From an uncultured Candidatus Melainabacteria bacterium (lineage in GTDB: Bacteria; Cyanobacteriota; Vampirovibrionia; Gastranaerophilales; Gastranaerophilaceae), in contig CANAJP010000001.1 in assembly GCA_947361615.1 (NCBI GenBank), positions 1 through 64,000 of the forward strand: a stretch of DNA of 64,000 nt, written 5' to 3'. The notes beneath the pieces were generated by a model. It searched no databases and was not told where the DNA came from. It saw only the letters and a list, made by a program, of their open reading frames with translations. Position numbers and translations under genes: made by a program. Shown here piece by piece: positions 1-7,373 of this stretch. Every line of letters starts with the position of its first letter. Position 1 is the first letter of the stretch.

Positions 1-93
1 CTCATGCAAGCCAACCCGCGACTGCGCTGTCTAATACGCCACTCACAAGACTCGCGCATGTGCCTTATCGCGAGTCTTGCTCGGACATTAATA
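1..93 (-). repeat. Interspersed structured repeat, copy A (truncated by window edge)
   Basis: The reverse strand matches copies B (12.3 kb) and C (34.7 kb) almost base for base. It shows the hairpin CAAGACTCGC / GCGAGTCTTG (46-55 and 70-79) with a 14-nt loop, then the line leading to GGGTTGGCTTGC, where the window ends. The conserved RNA-like core (P1, GGGTTGG, P2) is therefore only partly visible. The plus strand of this repeat is open as a reading frame and runs directly into the following TolC-like gene. Confidence 0.9.
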
Positions 94-1413
94 ATTTTAA
101 TAAATTTACTCTTTTTATCAGGCTGCGCAAACGCATACGAACTAAATCTTGAATACTGGGAAAACTATCAAGACCCTTATTTGAACGGATATTTGCGCGA
201 CCTTTATGATGGAAATAAAGATTTAAAAATTGCAAAACTAAATTCTTTGCAGGCACAGAATAATATTAAAATGCAGTTTTCAAACCAGTTGCCATACCTT
301 GGTTTCAGCGGAAGCTACAACTGGGCGGCACACGCTGCACAGCAACAGTTCGGCCAGCTTGTAATCCCTGATTACCATCAATACAACCTGCTTATGCCGC
401 TTGCAATGTCCTATGAAGTCGACATCTGGGGCAAAAATTACCTCAAAACCAAAAGCGTGAAAATGGTTAAAGAGATGATTGAACAGGATGAGCGCAGCGC
501 CTATATTTCGATAACATCAAACTTTGCAGGTGATTATTACAACCTAATCAAAATCAACCGTCTTTTATCAAATATGAAAGAAATTCACGAAATCGAACTT
601 GACCTTGTTGCAAAAATGGAAAAAAAATACGCCTGCGGTCTTGCGACAATAACCGATGTTTTAACAGAAAAACAGGAACTTGTGAATATCGAAATGGACT
701 TGAACCTGCTTGAAAAAGACCTTGAACTAATCAAAGATGAACTTATGGTTCAACTCGGAAACAGAAACCTGCACGAGTTTGAAACACTTGCATACGACGA
801 GGTTAAACCATTCGATGTTCCGCAGGAAATTCCCTCAGAAAGCATTCAGGAAAGACCTGACCTTATAAAAACTGAATATTACATCAAAAAAATCGGGATT
901 GATGTAAAAGTTGCACGCCGTGAATTTTTGCCAAAATTCACTCTTTTCGGACAATTCGGGTTTAATGCCTACAGTTTTGCTAGACTTTTTGCGCCGGAAA
1001 CAGTGCTAGGCCACCTCGGCGTTATGCCGCAATTAGACCTTTTTACCGGCGGCGCAAAGAAAGCTAACTTAAATCTCAAAAAACACGAGTACAAAAAAGC
1101 CCTTGAATATTACGAAAAAACAATTCTAACGTCGCTTCAAGAACTCAACGACGCGCTCATAAGTCTTAAAACCTGCAAGGCAAATTACGACAAAGATTTA
1201 GAAAAAGTTTCACTGGAACGCGAAAAATACAGACTCACACAACGTCAATTTGAAATCGGTGCGATTTCAGAGTTGGACAAACTTCTCGCACGCAAATACG
1301 AACTTAAGCTTGAACAAGAACTTGTCAACCAGAAAATTAACTACGTAATCTCAACAATTAACCTCTACAAAGCTCTTGGCGGAAAAAACTATCTGCAATC
1401 GGGCGATTTATAG
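58..1413 (+). CDS. TolC-family outer-membrane efflux lipoprotein
   Basis: This is an outer-membrane factor of the TolC/NodT type, the exit duct of tripartite efflux or type I secretion systems. The protein has long coiled-coil helices with two related halves, as the family does (LQAQNNIKMQFSNQLPYLGF in the first half; ELDKLLARKYELKLEQ near the end). The N-terminus reads as a lipoprotein signal ending in LFLSGC, with C at codon 23 from this start. The reading frame is open to base 4, but everything before about base 93 is repeat A. ATG 58 is the best visible start and lies in the hairpin loop of that repeat, with no clear ribosome site. An MCE/MlaD-like gene follows 53 bp downstream. Substrate is unknown. 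The true start could lie upstream of the window. Confidence 0.85.
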   Translation: MCLIASLARTLIILINLLFLSGCANAYELNLEYWENYQDPYLNGYLRDLYDGNKDLKIAKLNSLQAQNNIKMQFSNQLPYLGFSGSYNWAAHAAQQQFGQLVIPDYHQYNLLMPLAMSYEVDIWGKNYLKTKSVKMVKEMIEQDERSAYISITSNFAGDYYNLIKINRLLSNMKEIHEIELDLVAKMEKKYACGLATITDVLTEKQELVNIEMDLNLLEKDLELIKDELMVQLGNRNLHEFETLAYDEVKPFDVPQEIPSESIQERPDLIKTEYYIKKIGIDVKVARREFLPKFTLFGQFGFNAYSFARLFAPETVLGHLGVMPQLDLFTGGAKKANLNLKKHEYKKALEYYEKTILTSLQELNDALISLKTCKANYDKDLEKVSLEREKYRLTQRQFEIGAISELDKLLARKYELKLEQELVNQKINYVISTINLYKALGGKNYLQSGDL

Positions 1414-1466
1414 TTTAATCTTATCGGGCGATTGAACCATTTGTACAAATATTTTTGAATATTTGT

Positions 1467-2372
1467 ATGGATATAAAAAACGCATTACTCGGATTACTCA
1501 AAAAATTTAAAGTTGTACTTATAGTATTTTTCACAATTTTACTAATTCTAAAAGCTATTGAACTTACACACATGAGAATAACGGCCGTCTTTACCGAACT
1601 TGAGCCATTCTCAAACCTTAATGTATATTATAAAGGTTTCAAAATCGGACGCGCAGTAAAAGTCGTTCCGAGTAAAGACTTTCTCACAACGCGTGTAACA
1701 ATTGTTCTTGACAGCTGGAGCTACAACCTGCCGAACAATATCAAGGCAAAAGTCCAAAAACGTCATAAAGATTCTGACATAGACTATATGGAAATCATTT
1801 ACCCTAGTTCACCGGCACTTGCTCGCATAAAATACGGCGACAAAATTGAGGGCGAAATTTCGCACGACTGGAACGATTTAATCAACAACGTAACAGAGGG
1901 CGGCGGGTTTGACGAACTCAAAGGCAACGCAAACAACCTTATGGCAAGTGTTAACTCAGCAGCAAAAGACGTAAGCGATTTATTAAAACAGCTAAATATA
2001 ATGCTAAAAGATATTCAGCCTGATATCAATGCTGCCGCGCACGAAATCTCAACGGCCTGCGGAAACCTGAATAGTATGAGTAAAAAACTCAACGATTCCA
2101 TTGACGAAAAATCTCTCAGAAACTCAATTGCGAATGTTCACACAACGACCAAAAACTTCGAGGGAACAACCCAAATCATAAACACAACGACGCTTCCGGC
2201 CGTTAACGCAACAATCTGCAGCTTGAAATCTTTACTAGACAATGTAAACGAAATCGTCAAAGGTATTGGAAACACACTTAAACAGCGTATGGGTGCCGCA
2301 AGATTGATGTTTGGAACACCGGTCAAGAACACCTGCGCCCCAAAATGCGCAAAATGCCAGACTTGCCCTTAA
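1467..2372 (+). CDS. MCE/MlaD-family lipid-transport protein
   Basis: This is a single-pass membrane protein with an MCE domain, the substrate-binding part of Mla/TGD-type lipid ABC transporters between inner and outer membrane. One hydrophobic segment near the start (VVLIVFFTILLILKAIEL) is followed by an MCE domain with NVYYKGFKIGRAVKV, then a helical tail with many Asn, Ser and Thr. It ends in a Cys-rich stretch (CAPKCAKCQTCP). The ATPase and permease partners are not in view. Pairing with a TolC-like duct suggests a trans-envelope export route. The ORF track begins at TTG 1455. ATG 1467 is chosen here because the transmembrane segment still follows it normally. Its stop overlaps the stop of the convergent next gene. 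Confidence 0.82.
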   Translation: MDIKNALLGLLKKFKVVLIVFFTILLILKAIELTHMRITAVFTELEPFSNLNVYYKGFKIGRAVKVVPSKDFLTTRVTIVLDSWSYNLPNNIKAKVQKRHKDSDIDYMEIIYPSSPALARIKYGDKIEGEISHDWNDLINNVTEGGGFDELKGNANNLMASVNSAAKDVSDLLKQLNIMLKDIQPDINAAAHEISTACGNLNSMSKKLNDSIDEKSLRNSIANVHTTTKNFEGTTQIINTTTLPAVNATICSLKSLLDNVNEIVKGIGNTLKQRMGAARLMFGTPVKNTCAPKCAKCQTCP

Positions 2373-2845
2373 TGCGTTCTACGCAAATACGCACGCAACA
2401 AAGTAACCAGTCTTTGCGGATTCTCATACAAAGCAGGTTTGACAGGAACAACCTCATTACGATAAGGGTTTGCAATAACCAAAAACGGCACCGTTTTAAC
2501 CTTAAACTTTGTCATTAACGCAGAGTTTTCAGGATTTTTGGTGTTAAATGCCGCGAACCCGTATTCGTTCTGCAAATTACTATAAACCTGATACCCGTTA
2601 TTAACATATTTTGCCGCGACAGGTAAGTCCGTAAAATCCGCAAACACAATCAAAAAAGGCTTTTTACCACTTTTTATACTGTCATAAGACGGGCCGATAT
2701 GAGAGCGTTTCATAACTTCATTGATATCAACATTATTAGTCTTTGCCAGTTGTAAAATATAATTAATATCCAGACTATCTGCATTTGCCTGCGGCATAAA
2801 TAAGCCAAGAGTAAGAAGGAGTAAATATATACAAATCTTTTTCAT
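2369..2845 (-). CDS. Periplasmic thioredoxin-fold protein without CXXC
   Basis: A signal peptide (MKKICIYLLLLTLGLFMPQANA) is followed by about 135 residues resembling a thioredoxin fold: KKPFLIVFADFTDLPVAAK in the place of the usual WC..C strand-helix, then VKTVPFLVIANP with the family's cis-proline. The redox CXXC pair is absent, so a dithiol oxidoreductase role is unlikely. A binding or chaperone-like role is possible. It is encoded 21 bp downstream of the patatin gene on the same strand, so the two are probably co-transcribed. The fold is recognised by pattern only and the exact family is not identified. Confidence 0.7.
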   Translation of the reverse strand: MKKICIYLLLLTLGLFMPQANADSLDINYILQLAKTNNVDINEVMKRSHIGPSYDSIKSGKKPFLIVFADFTDLPVAAKYVNNGYQVYSNLQNEYGFAAFNTKNPENSALMTKFKVKTVPFLVIANPYRNEVVPVKPALYENPQRLVTLLRAYLRRTH

Positions 2846-2866
2846 ATTAGCATTATAACATATATT

Positions 2867-4063
2867 CTAAGCAGTCACAATCTCTAAAAATTTTTCTAAC
2901 AGCGAAATCTTAGAATTCAAAAGCGTTTCCAGTTCATCAAGTTTTTTTAAAACTTTTCTTGTATCTTTGAGATAAGTATGTTTCAAAAAAATCGTAGTTC
3001 CAACATTATTAAGAATTTCATCCGAAACCGCCATAATTTGCGTGTAGACATTTTCTTCAATTTCATAACGCACCTCGCACACAAGTGCTAGCAGATTTGC
3101 AAAACGAACCTGCGCCATGTTAATTTTATCTTTCATAATAAACTCACGCGTATCAACAAGGAAATTTCGAATTTTAAGATAATTATCAAGATGTTTTACC
3201 TTTTTCACCGGCAATAAATTCTTAAAATACTCAAGCGTTTGCTCATATCCGTTTTGTATAAGCATTTTTCGCTCAGACTCTTTCATCTGAAAATTAACAA
3301 TAACGACATCGCCGGTGTTAACAACAAGACAGTCGTGTTTTTCATCATATTTAAAAAGGTTTACAACAAAATCACTAGCAACCGACGTCACACAGCTATA
3401 TACAGAATTTATAAAACTAATCGGGCTGGCAAGATTTTCAGAAACAGTCCCCTCAAGCCGAACCTCCAAAACATTTTCGTTTAAGCCCGAGAGCGTTTCA
3501 CACAGTTTCCACATTGGCCAGCTTTTCTGCAGATCGCCATCAACAAGAGTACATTCTTCAACCTCAACAGGCCGCATAAGCCCCGGCATACAGGCTGAAA
3601 TTCTTACAGCCTCCGCGACCTCAAAATCAGGCGTCGTATGCTTAGAAAACTCACGGCAAGAAAAATTTGTTAAATCAGTCGTCACCACAACAAGATTTTT
3701 ATCAATATCCTTGAAGGTTACAGGCGGATTTTTACCTTTTACATAATCTTCGCCGTAAAATTTGGATTCAATAACTTCCCTTAACCAATCAAGGAAAATT
3801 TTTCCCTTACTAAGTGCGACAGTCTTACCAAAATCAATATCACGGAAGAGTTCAAAATCGACATCAAGGAAAATCTGTTCCAACTCCTTATCGCTGTATC
3901 CGACAGCCAAAAATGCCGCCGCCAGAGCGCCAACAGATGAACCTGCGAGGGTTCCAATCCCTATACCAAGTTCTTTTAACGCGCGCACAACACCAACATG
4001 CGCAAGCCCTCTAATGGCTCCGCCGCCAAATAAACACGCGTACTGTAACTCTTCTCTCTTCAT
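2867..4063 (-). CDS. Patatin-like phospholipase
   Basis: This is a serine acyl hydrolase of the patatin/RssA type, acting on membrane lipids with a Ser-Asp dyad. The oxyanion-hole loop GGGAIRGLAHVG is at residues 13-24, the nucleophile elbow GSSVGAL follows near residue 42, and the catalytic Asp lies in VDGD near residue 174. After about residue 290 there is a helical C-terminal extension of unknown role, making the protein (398 aa) longer than minimal patatins of about 300 aa. There is no signal peptide, so the protein is probably cytosolic or attached to the inner face. It lies between a small HEAT-like gene upstream and the thioredoxin-fold gene downstream, all on the minus strand. Confidence 0.9.
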   Translation of the reverse strand: MKREELQYACLFGGGAIRGLAHVGVVRALKELGIGIGTLAGSSVGALAAAFLAVGYSDKELEQIFLDVDFELFRDIDFGKTVALSKGKIFLDWLREVIESKFYGEDYVKGKNPPVTFKDIDKNLVVVTTDLTNFSCREFSKHTTPDFEVAEAVRISACMPGLMRPVEVEECTLVDGDLQKSWPMWKLCETLSGLNENVLEVRLEGTVSENLASPISFINSVYSCVTSVASDFVVNLFKYDEKHDCLVVNTGDVVIVNFQMKESERKMLIQNGYEQTLEYFKNLLPVKKVKHLDNYLKIRNFLVDTREFIMKDKINMAQVRFANLLALVCEVRYEIEENVYTQIMAVSDEILNNVGTTIFLKHTYLKDTRKVLKKLDELETLLNSKISLLEKFLEIVTA

Positions 4064-4078
4064 AATAATAAAAAACGC

Positions 4079-4366
4079 TTACGCTACTGCTTGACAACCA
4101 TTGATTTCTCTAATCAAGTAATCAGCAATCCATTGAAAATCTTTATTTTTTCTAGCTGCATCTTCCAAATATTTAACTGATTGGTGTCCAAGTCTAATAA
4201 GAGTCATCGCAATAATACCTCTTTTCAAACCTCTGATACTTTGCAACTCTTCAACAAGTAATGGAAGCGCTTTATCACCAAGACTAACCAATTTATTTTC
4301 TAATTCATTCTTATTTGTGTTATCTGCGGTGTCTAATTTAGATAAAATTTCGTTTACAGTTTCCAT
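4079..4366 (-). CDS. Small helical protein, HEAT-repeat-like
   Basis: This 95-residue acidic helical protein contains one or two HEAT-like units (LGDKALPLLVEELQSIRGLK and HQSVKYLEDAARKN). Such units usually mediate protein binding. No catalytic motif is seen. The ORF track starts at 4378, but a GGAG sits 6 nt before ATG 4366 and the longer start would place the ribosome site inside the gene, so 4366 is preferred. It is likely the first gene of a patatin/thioredoxin-fold transcript. An AT-rich stretch upstream contains TATAAT-like sequence. The function is unknown. Confidence 0.72.
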   Translation of the reverse strand: METVNEILSKLDTADNTNKNELENKLVSLGDKALPLLVEELQSIRGLKRGIIAMTLIRLGHQSVKYLEDAARKNKDFQWIADYLIREINGCQAVA

Positions 4367-4470
4367 AATTATCTCCATAAAATCTTATATTATAATTATA
4401 AAACCAAAAATTAACGAAATTGATTTTCCTTATATAATCTTAACACGCTAGCAAAAGTTGCATTATTTTG

Positions 4471-4498
4471 TTTTTATACTACAATGAAAGTACAAAGA
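4471..4498 (+). promoter_or_regulatory. Putative promoter of rpsU
   Basis: TTGCAT is followed after 16 nt by TACAAT, about 50 bp before the rpsU start. The match to the sigma-70 consensus is moderate and the call rests on sequence alone. Confidence 0.4.
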
Positions 4499-4543
4499 CA
4501 AAATATTACACTCTTAAATTGCTATAAAGGTGGTGAAAACAAA

Positions 4544-4714
4544 ATGGCAGAAGTTAAAGTAGGCGAAAACGAAAGTATCGAAAGCGCATTAAGACGTTTC
4601 AAGAAAAAAATCCAAAAAGCTGGTATCCTTTCTGAAATCAAAAAACGCGAAAGATACGAAAAGCCAAGCGTAAAAAGAAAACGCAAATCTGAAGCGGCTA
4701 GAAAACGCAAGTAA
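4544..4714 (+). CDS. rpsU: 30S ribosomal protein bS21
   Basis: A short basic protein of 56 residues, the usual size for bS21, which helps the 30S subunit start translation. It has the family pattern [20 protein letters not shown], an [12 protein letters not shown] segment and a Lys/Arg tail ([13 protein letters not shown]). The ORF track start at 4484 would add 20 unrelated residues. ATG 4544 is preceded by AAAGGTGGTG and matches the family N-terminus. The gene stands alone between divergent and convergent genes. Its stop is followed at once by structured repeat D and then a strong terminator, so the repeat would form its 3' untranslated region. Confidence 0.95.
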   Translation: MAEVKVGENESIESALRRFKKKIQKAGILSEIKKRERYEKPSVKRKRKSEAARKRK

Positions 4715-4721
4715 TTTCGGT

Positions 4722-4830
4722 GTGAAGCCACGGGTTGACCTGCGGGAGCAGGGCAAGCAGGTGGCGGAACATAACGTCAGCGACGTTTCAAATTTGCCAA
4801 CGGTAAAGCCGTTGAGGCAAATTTGTCAGG
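4722..4830 (+). ncRNA. Structured repeat, copy D, in the rpsU 3' region
   Basis: This is a candidate RNA element with three successive helices. First, GCCAC (4727-4731)/GTGGC (4761-4765) encloses GGGTTGA, an inner hairpin CCTGC-GGGA-GCAGG, and GCAAGCAG. Second, AACGTC/GACGTT with a 3-nt loop. Third, AAATTTGCC/GGCAAATTT with inner AACGG/CCGTT, followed by GTCAGG. The same order occurs in copy E at 63.4 kb with different but still complementary stem bases. The first helix corresponds to the core of copies A-C. No protein is encoded. Function and family are unknown. Confidence 0.65.
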
Positions 4831-4853
4831 AGCTTTTGATTATAAAATATAGC

Positions 4854-4889
4854 AAAGAACATCGAATTTTCATTCGATGTTCTTTTTTG
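4854..4889. terminator. Bidirectional terminator between rpsU and the porin gene
   Basis: AAAGAACATCGAA and TTCGATGTTCTTT form a 13-bp perfect stem with a short loop, with T-runs on both sides. It lies between the convergent rpsU transcript and the porin gene. Confidence 0.9.
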
Positions 4890-6104
4890 TTATAAAAGAA
4901 TTTGTGTTCCAAGGAAAAATCTGTGGCTGTCTTCGCGTGCTTCATCCTGGCAGAAGATGTAGTTAATCATAAATTTTAACCCTTGTCCTTTAATATAATA
5001 ATTAAGTCCTGCAGAATACTCCTGTCTTTCATCGTTGTCAACATCACGATTAGGGTCAAAAGTATCAAAACGTGCAACCAGTTGAACTTTAGGTGTTATA
5101 TGATACCCGACAGTAGTATAGAAACCACTGGCTTTTTTATCACTCAAACCTACTCGACCGTTATACCCGTCTGCAATTGCAGCCTCAAAATTAACAAGAA
5201 AATCCTTATATTCATATCCGAAATATGTTCCTGCAACAGCATAATTATTGTTATGCGTGCCCGCACTCAAGCCTGTTCCAAGCGTTAAATCACCATATTC
5301 ACCTTTTGTTTTGCCAAGAGGTTTAAAATCAACCCAGCCGGTAAAATCAACCCCGGGGAAAAATTCTCTAAAATATGTGTCTGAACTATAAACGCCAAAA
5401 TCGTAGTCTACAAGATCCAAATCTCCAATCAAACGCAATCCAGTCTTTCGAGAATTCCCGAATGTTCTTGCAAGCTGAGAACGATTTAGAAAAAGTAAAG
5501 TAGCCGAACTTTGACCACCTTCAACACCAATTGGAAGTTTACTATTACCTACAACAATTTTGTGCCTTTTAAAATTATCGTTAGTAATATACATATCTGA
5601 AACCAGATTTTGCCAGAAACTCCACTGACTTGAAGGAGCAAGTCTGGTTTTAAACTTGTAATTCCAACCATTAACAAATTCACCTTCTAATCCCGCTTCA
5701 ATTGCACTTACATCATATAAAACATCCGTGTCCTGCCCATCGGCGAAATTAAAATTCATATTTCCACGATATGCGCCGAAAAGTTGCATATCTTTTATAA
5801 TACCCTTTTTAGGTTTTATTGTTAAAATATCTTCCAACAAATAAATAGGGGTATCAGTCTGGCTAACCTCAAGTTTATAAATTTTATGCAGCTTCTCACT
5901 AAGAGAATCTTCACTCAATTCAATATCTCTATTTCTATTGATAATAACGTCTTTACGCCCATACATCTTACGATGCAGCTCATAATTTTCATCTCTTTTA
6001 TTACCGGTTTCAAGATGTATTTCCGCCTGTTCAATAGCGAAAACCTTTAATGGCAATAGGGTAAATATTAAAAGTAAACTTAAAATTTTTATTAAATTTT
6101 TCAT
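4890..6104 (-). CDS. Outer-membrane porin, phosphate-selective porin O/P-like
   Basis: A signal peptide (MKNLIKILSLLLIFTLLPLKVFA) precedes a beta-rich protein with alternating aromatic strands typical of 16-strand porins (YKFKTRLAPSSQWSF, LRLIGDLDLVDYDFGVYSS, GFYTTVGYHITPKVQLVARFD) and a C-terminal strand RFFLGTQILL. The family resemblance is to the OprP/OprO group, which forms anion or phosphate channels. Substrate specificity cannot be read from the sequence. At 404 residues it is normal length. A short linker of about 85 residues separates the signal from the first strands. The gene is monocistronic and ends at the shared bidirectional terminator. Confidence 0.82.
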   Translation of the reverse strand: MKNLIKILSLLLIFTLLPLKVFAIEQAEIHLETGNKRDENYELHRKMYGRKDVIINRNRDIELSEDSLSEKLHKIYKLEVSQTDTPIYLLEDILTIKPKKGIIKDMQLFGAYRGNMNFNFADGQDTDVLYDVSAIEAGLEGEFVNGWNYKFKTRLAPSSQWSFWQNLVSDMYITNDNFKRHKIVVGNSKLPIGVEGGQSSATLLFLNRSQLARTFGNSRKTGLRLIGDLDLVDYDFGVYSSDTYFREFFPGVDFTGWVDFKPLGKTKGEYGDLTLGTGLSAGTHNNNYAVAGTYFGYEYKDFLVNFEAAIADGYNGRVGLSDKKASGFYTTVGYHITPKVQLVARFDTFDPNRDVDNDERQEYSAGLNYYIKGQGLKFMINYIFCQDEAREDSHRFFLGTQILL

Positions 6105-6260
6105 TATTATTTGATTTTAACATAGCAAATATTCATAATCAAGCCGACAGCGAGCGGATTTTTACCAATTATTAACAAGTGTTAAGTTCCCTATTTTCAA
6201 AAAGGCAATTTCCTTAAAAAAAAATACTTTATATAAGGGTAAGGAAAAGAGGACAATTCA

Positions 6261-6464
6261 ATGAACGAAAAGGAATTAAACACTATTATGTCAGTTGTGA
6301 CTGATCCAATTCAGAATGTATATAAAATTGAAACAAGAAAAGATTTAGAAGAGATTTCAAGAATTATCAGAATTATGGATATGGCGCACGAACAACATTA
6401 TAAACATACAATGTTTTCTGTTCGTTCGTTGTTAGCACTCAAACTTGTTATGAGTAACAATTAG
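6261..6464 (+). CDS. Small hypothetical protein
   Basis: 67 residues, mostly helical, with no signal peptide or recognised motif (ELNTIMSVVTDPIQNVYKIE, ISRIIRIMDMAHEQHYKHT). It is supported as a gene by an AGAGGA ribosome site at good distance from ATG 6261 and by isolation between a 5' AT-rich region and a hairpin-rich 3' region. No function can be proposed. The size and His/Met content do not match any family recognised here. Confidence 0.6.
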   Translation: MNEKELNTIMSVVTDPIQNVYKIETRKDLEEISRIIRIMDMAHEQHYKHTMFSVRSLLALKLVMSNN

Positions 6465-6511
6465 CACTAGCGGCTATAACGTTACTTTTTAACAACAAAC
6501 CAAATATAAGA

Positions 6512-6577
6512 GGCGGTTGACCCCGCCGTCAACAGAAAGGATTAGTTTCGTTGATAACAACGAGGCTAGTCCTTTAT
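6512..6577. terminator. Hairpins between convergent genes
   Basis: GTTGAC/GTCAAC and GGCGG/CCGCC inverted repeats are followed by AAAGGATTAG...CTAGTCCTTT with an inner CGTTG/CAACG (6536-6575). The last stem overlaps the stop codon of the minus-strand gene and is followed by an AT-rich run. It probably ends transcription from both sides. Confidence 0.6.
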
Positions 6578-7372
6578 TAATATATTTTTTAATTCGGCGT
6601 AGTAGCCGCTATCCAAAAGCTCGTAGAACTTTTCCGTTGTTTGCGGTGCGAGCGCACAAACCCATTCTTCATCAATATACAACCCCTCAACAAGGCGTGC
6701 AAAGAGTTCGGCAGGGCGTTCGTAGTACTTTTTGTAACGGTTAATACGTGCAGACACACGTGAACCCTTTCGTTGCAAAGATTTTAGACGTATACAAGCT
6801 GCAAATGCCTTTTGCATTTCGGGAAAATCTTTTTCTATTGTATCAATAGTGATTATGCGGGTTTTAACATGCCAGAAACCACCTGTAATCTTGACCCTAT
6901 CGTATTTAAGAAGATAGCGCGCGTCCGATTTTTTAATATATTTATCAAACGGCTTGAACGGCTTTGAACGCTGAAATTCCGGATAATCTTCTTTAATAAT
7001 CAATTCTTGCTGTTTAATTTTCACACGAATTTTGTCGCGCATTTCATACAACTTTACCAAACGCGAACTTTCATCAACAAACTGCGTTACGCGGATAAGT
7101 TCTTTTTCATAAAACGGGTTTGAAGAATTAAAAATTTTTTCAAGCGTGCCGCCACAACGATTGATATCGGGTTCAATACGGGAATGTATAAAATGCGCAA
7201 ATTCATGCAAAAGCGTCGGGATAAAACGTTCTTCTGATACATTTTTGGAAATATCAATCCTATCTTTAAGAAAAAATCCCTGATGACCGCGCGCGGCAGT
7301 AGAAGTGTTGACTTCAAGACCAAGCGAACGAAAATATTTTATAAGCGATTTTTTATCAAGTTCTTTAAGCAT
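6566..7372 (-). CDS. Putative zinc metallopeptidase (HEFAH motif)
   Basis: HEFAHFIHSRIEPD at about residue 56 supplies the HExxH zinc site. RPAELFARLVEGLYI near residue 217 resembles the downstream 'P.ELFAR..E' element that gives the third ligand in metallopeptidase domains best known from phage and plasmid polyvalent proteins. Between them lies a basic helical region. The N-terminus has no signal peptide. The gene starts right behind glcD (1 bp gap) on the same strand, so the coiled-coil gene, glcD and this gene probably form one transcript. The substrate is unknown. A non-catalytic or DNA-associated role cannot be excluded. Confidence 0.6.
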   Translation of the reverse strand: MLKELDKKSLIKYFRSLGLEVNTSTAARGHQGFFLKDRIDISKNVSEERFIPTLLHEFAHFIHSRIEPDINRCGGTLEKIFNSSNPFYEKELIRVTQFVDESSRLVKLYEMRDKIRVKIKQQELIIKEDYPEFQRSKPFKPFDKYIKKSDARYLLKYDRVKITGGFWHVKTRIITIDTIEKDFPEMQKAFAACIRLKSLQRKGSRVSARINRYKKYYERPAELFARLVEGLYIDEEWVCALAPQTTEKFYELLDSGYYAELKNILIKD

Positions 7373-7373
7373 A

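Noticed and set aside
4-57. Coding start of the TolC-like gene at base 4
   Set aside because: Residues up to base 57 are the translated repeat A; the lipoprotein signal begins later. An upstream start outside the window cannot be judged.
3315-3746. Plus-strand ORFs opposite the patatin gene
   Set aside because: They are shadow frames of a clear patatin protein and have no ribosome sites or family features; the same holds for many other ORF-track lines.
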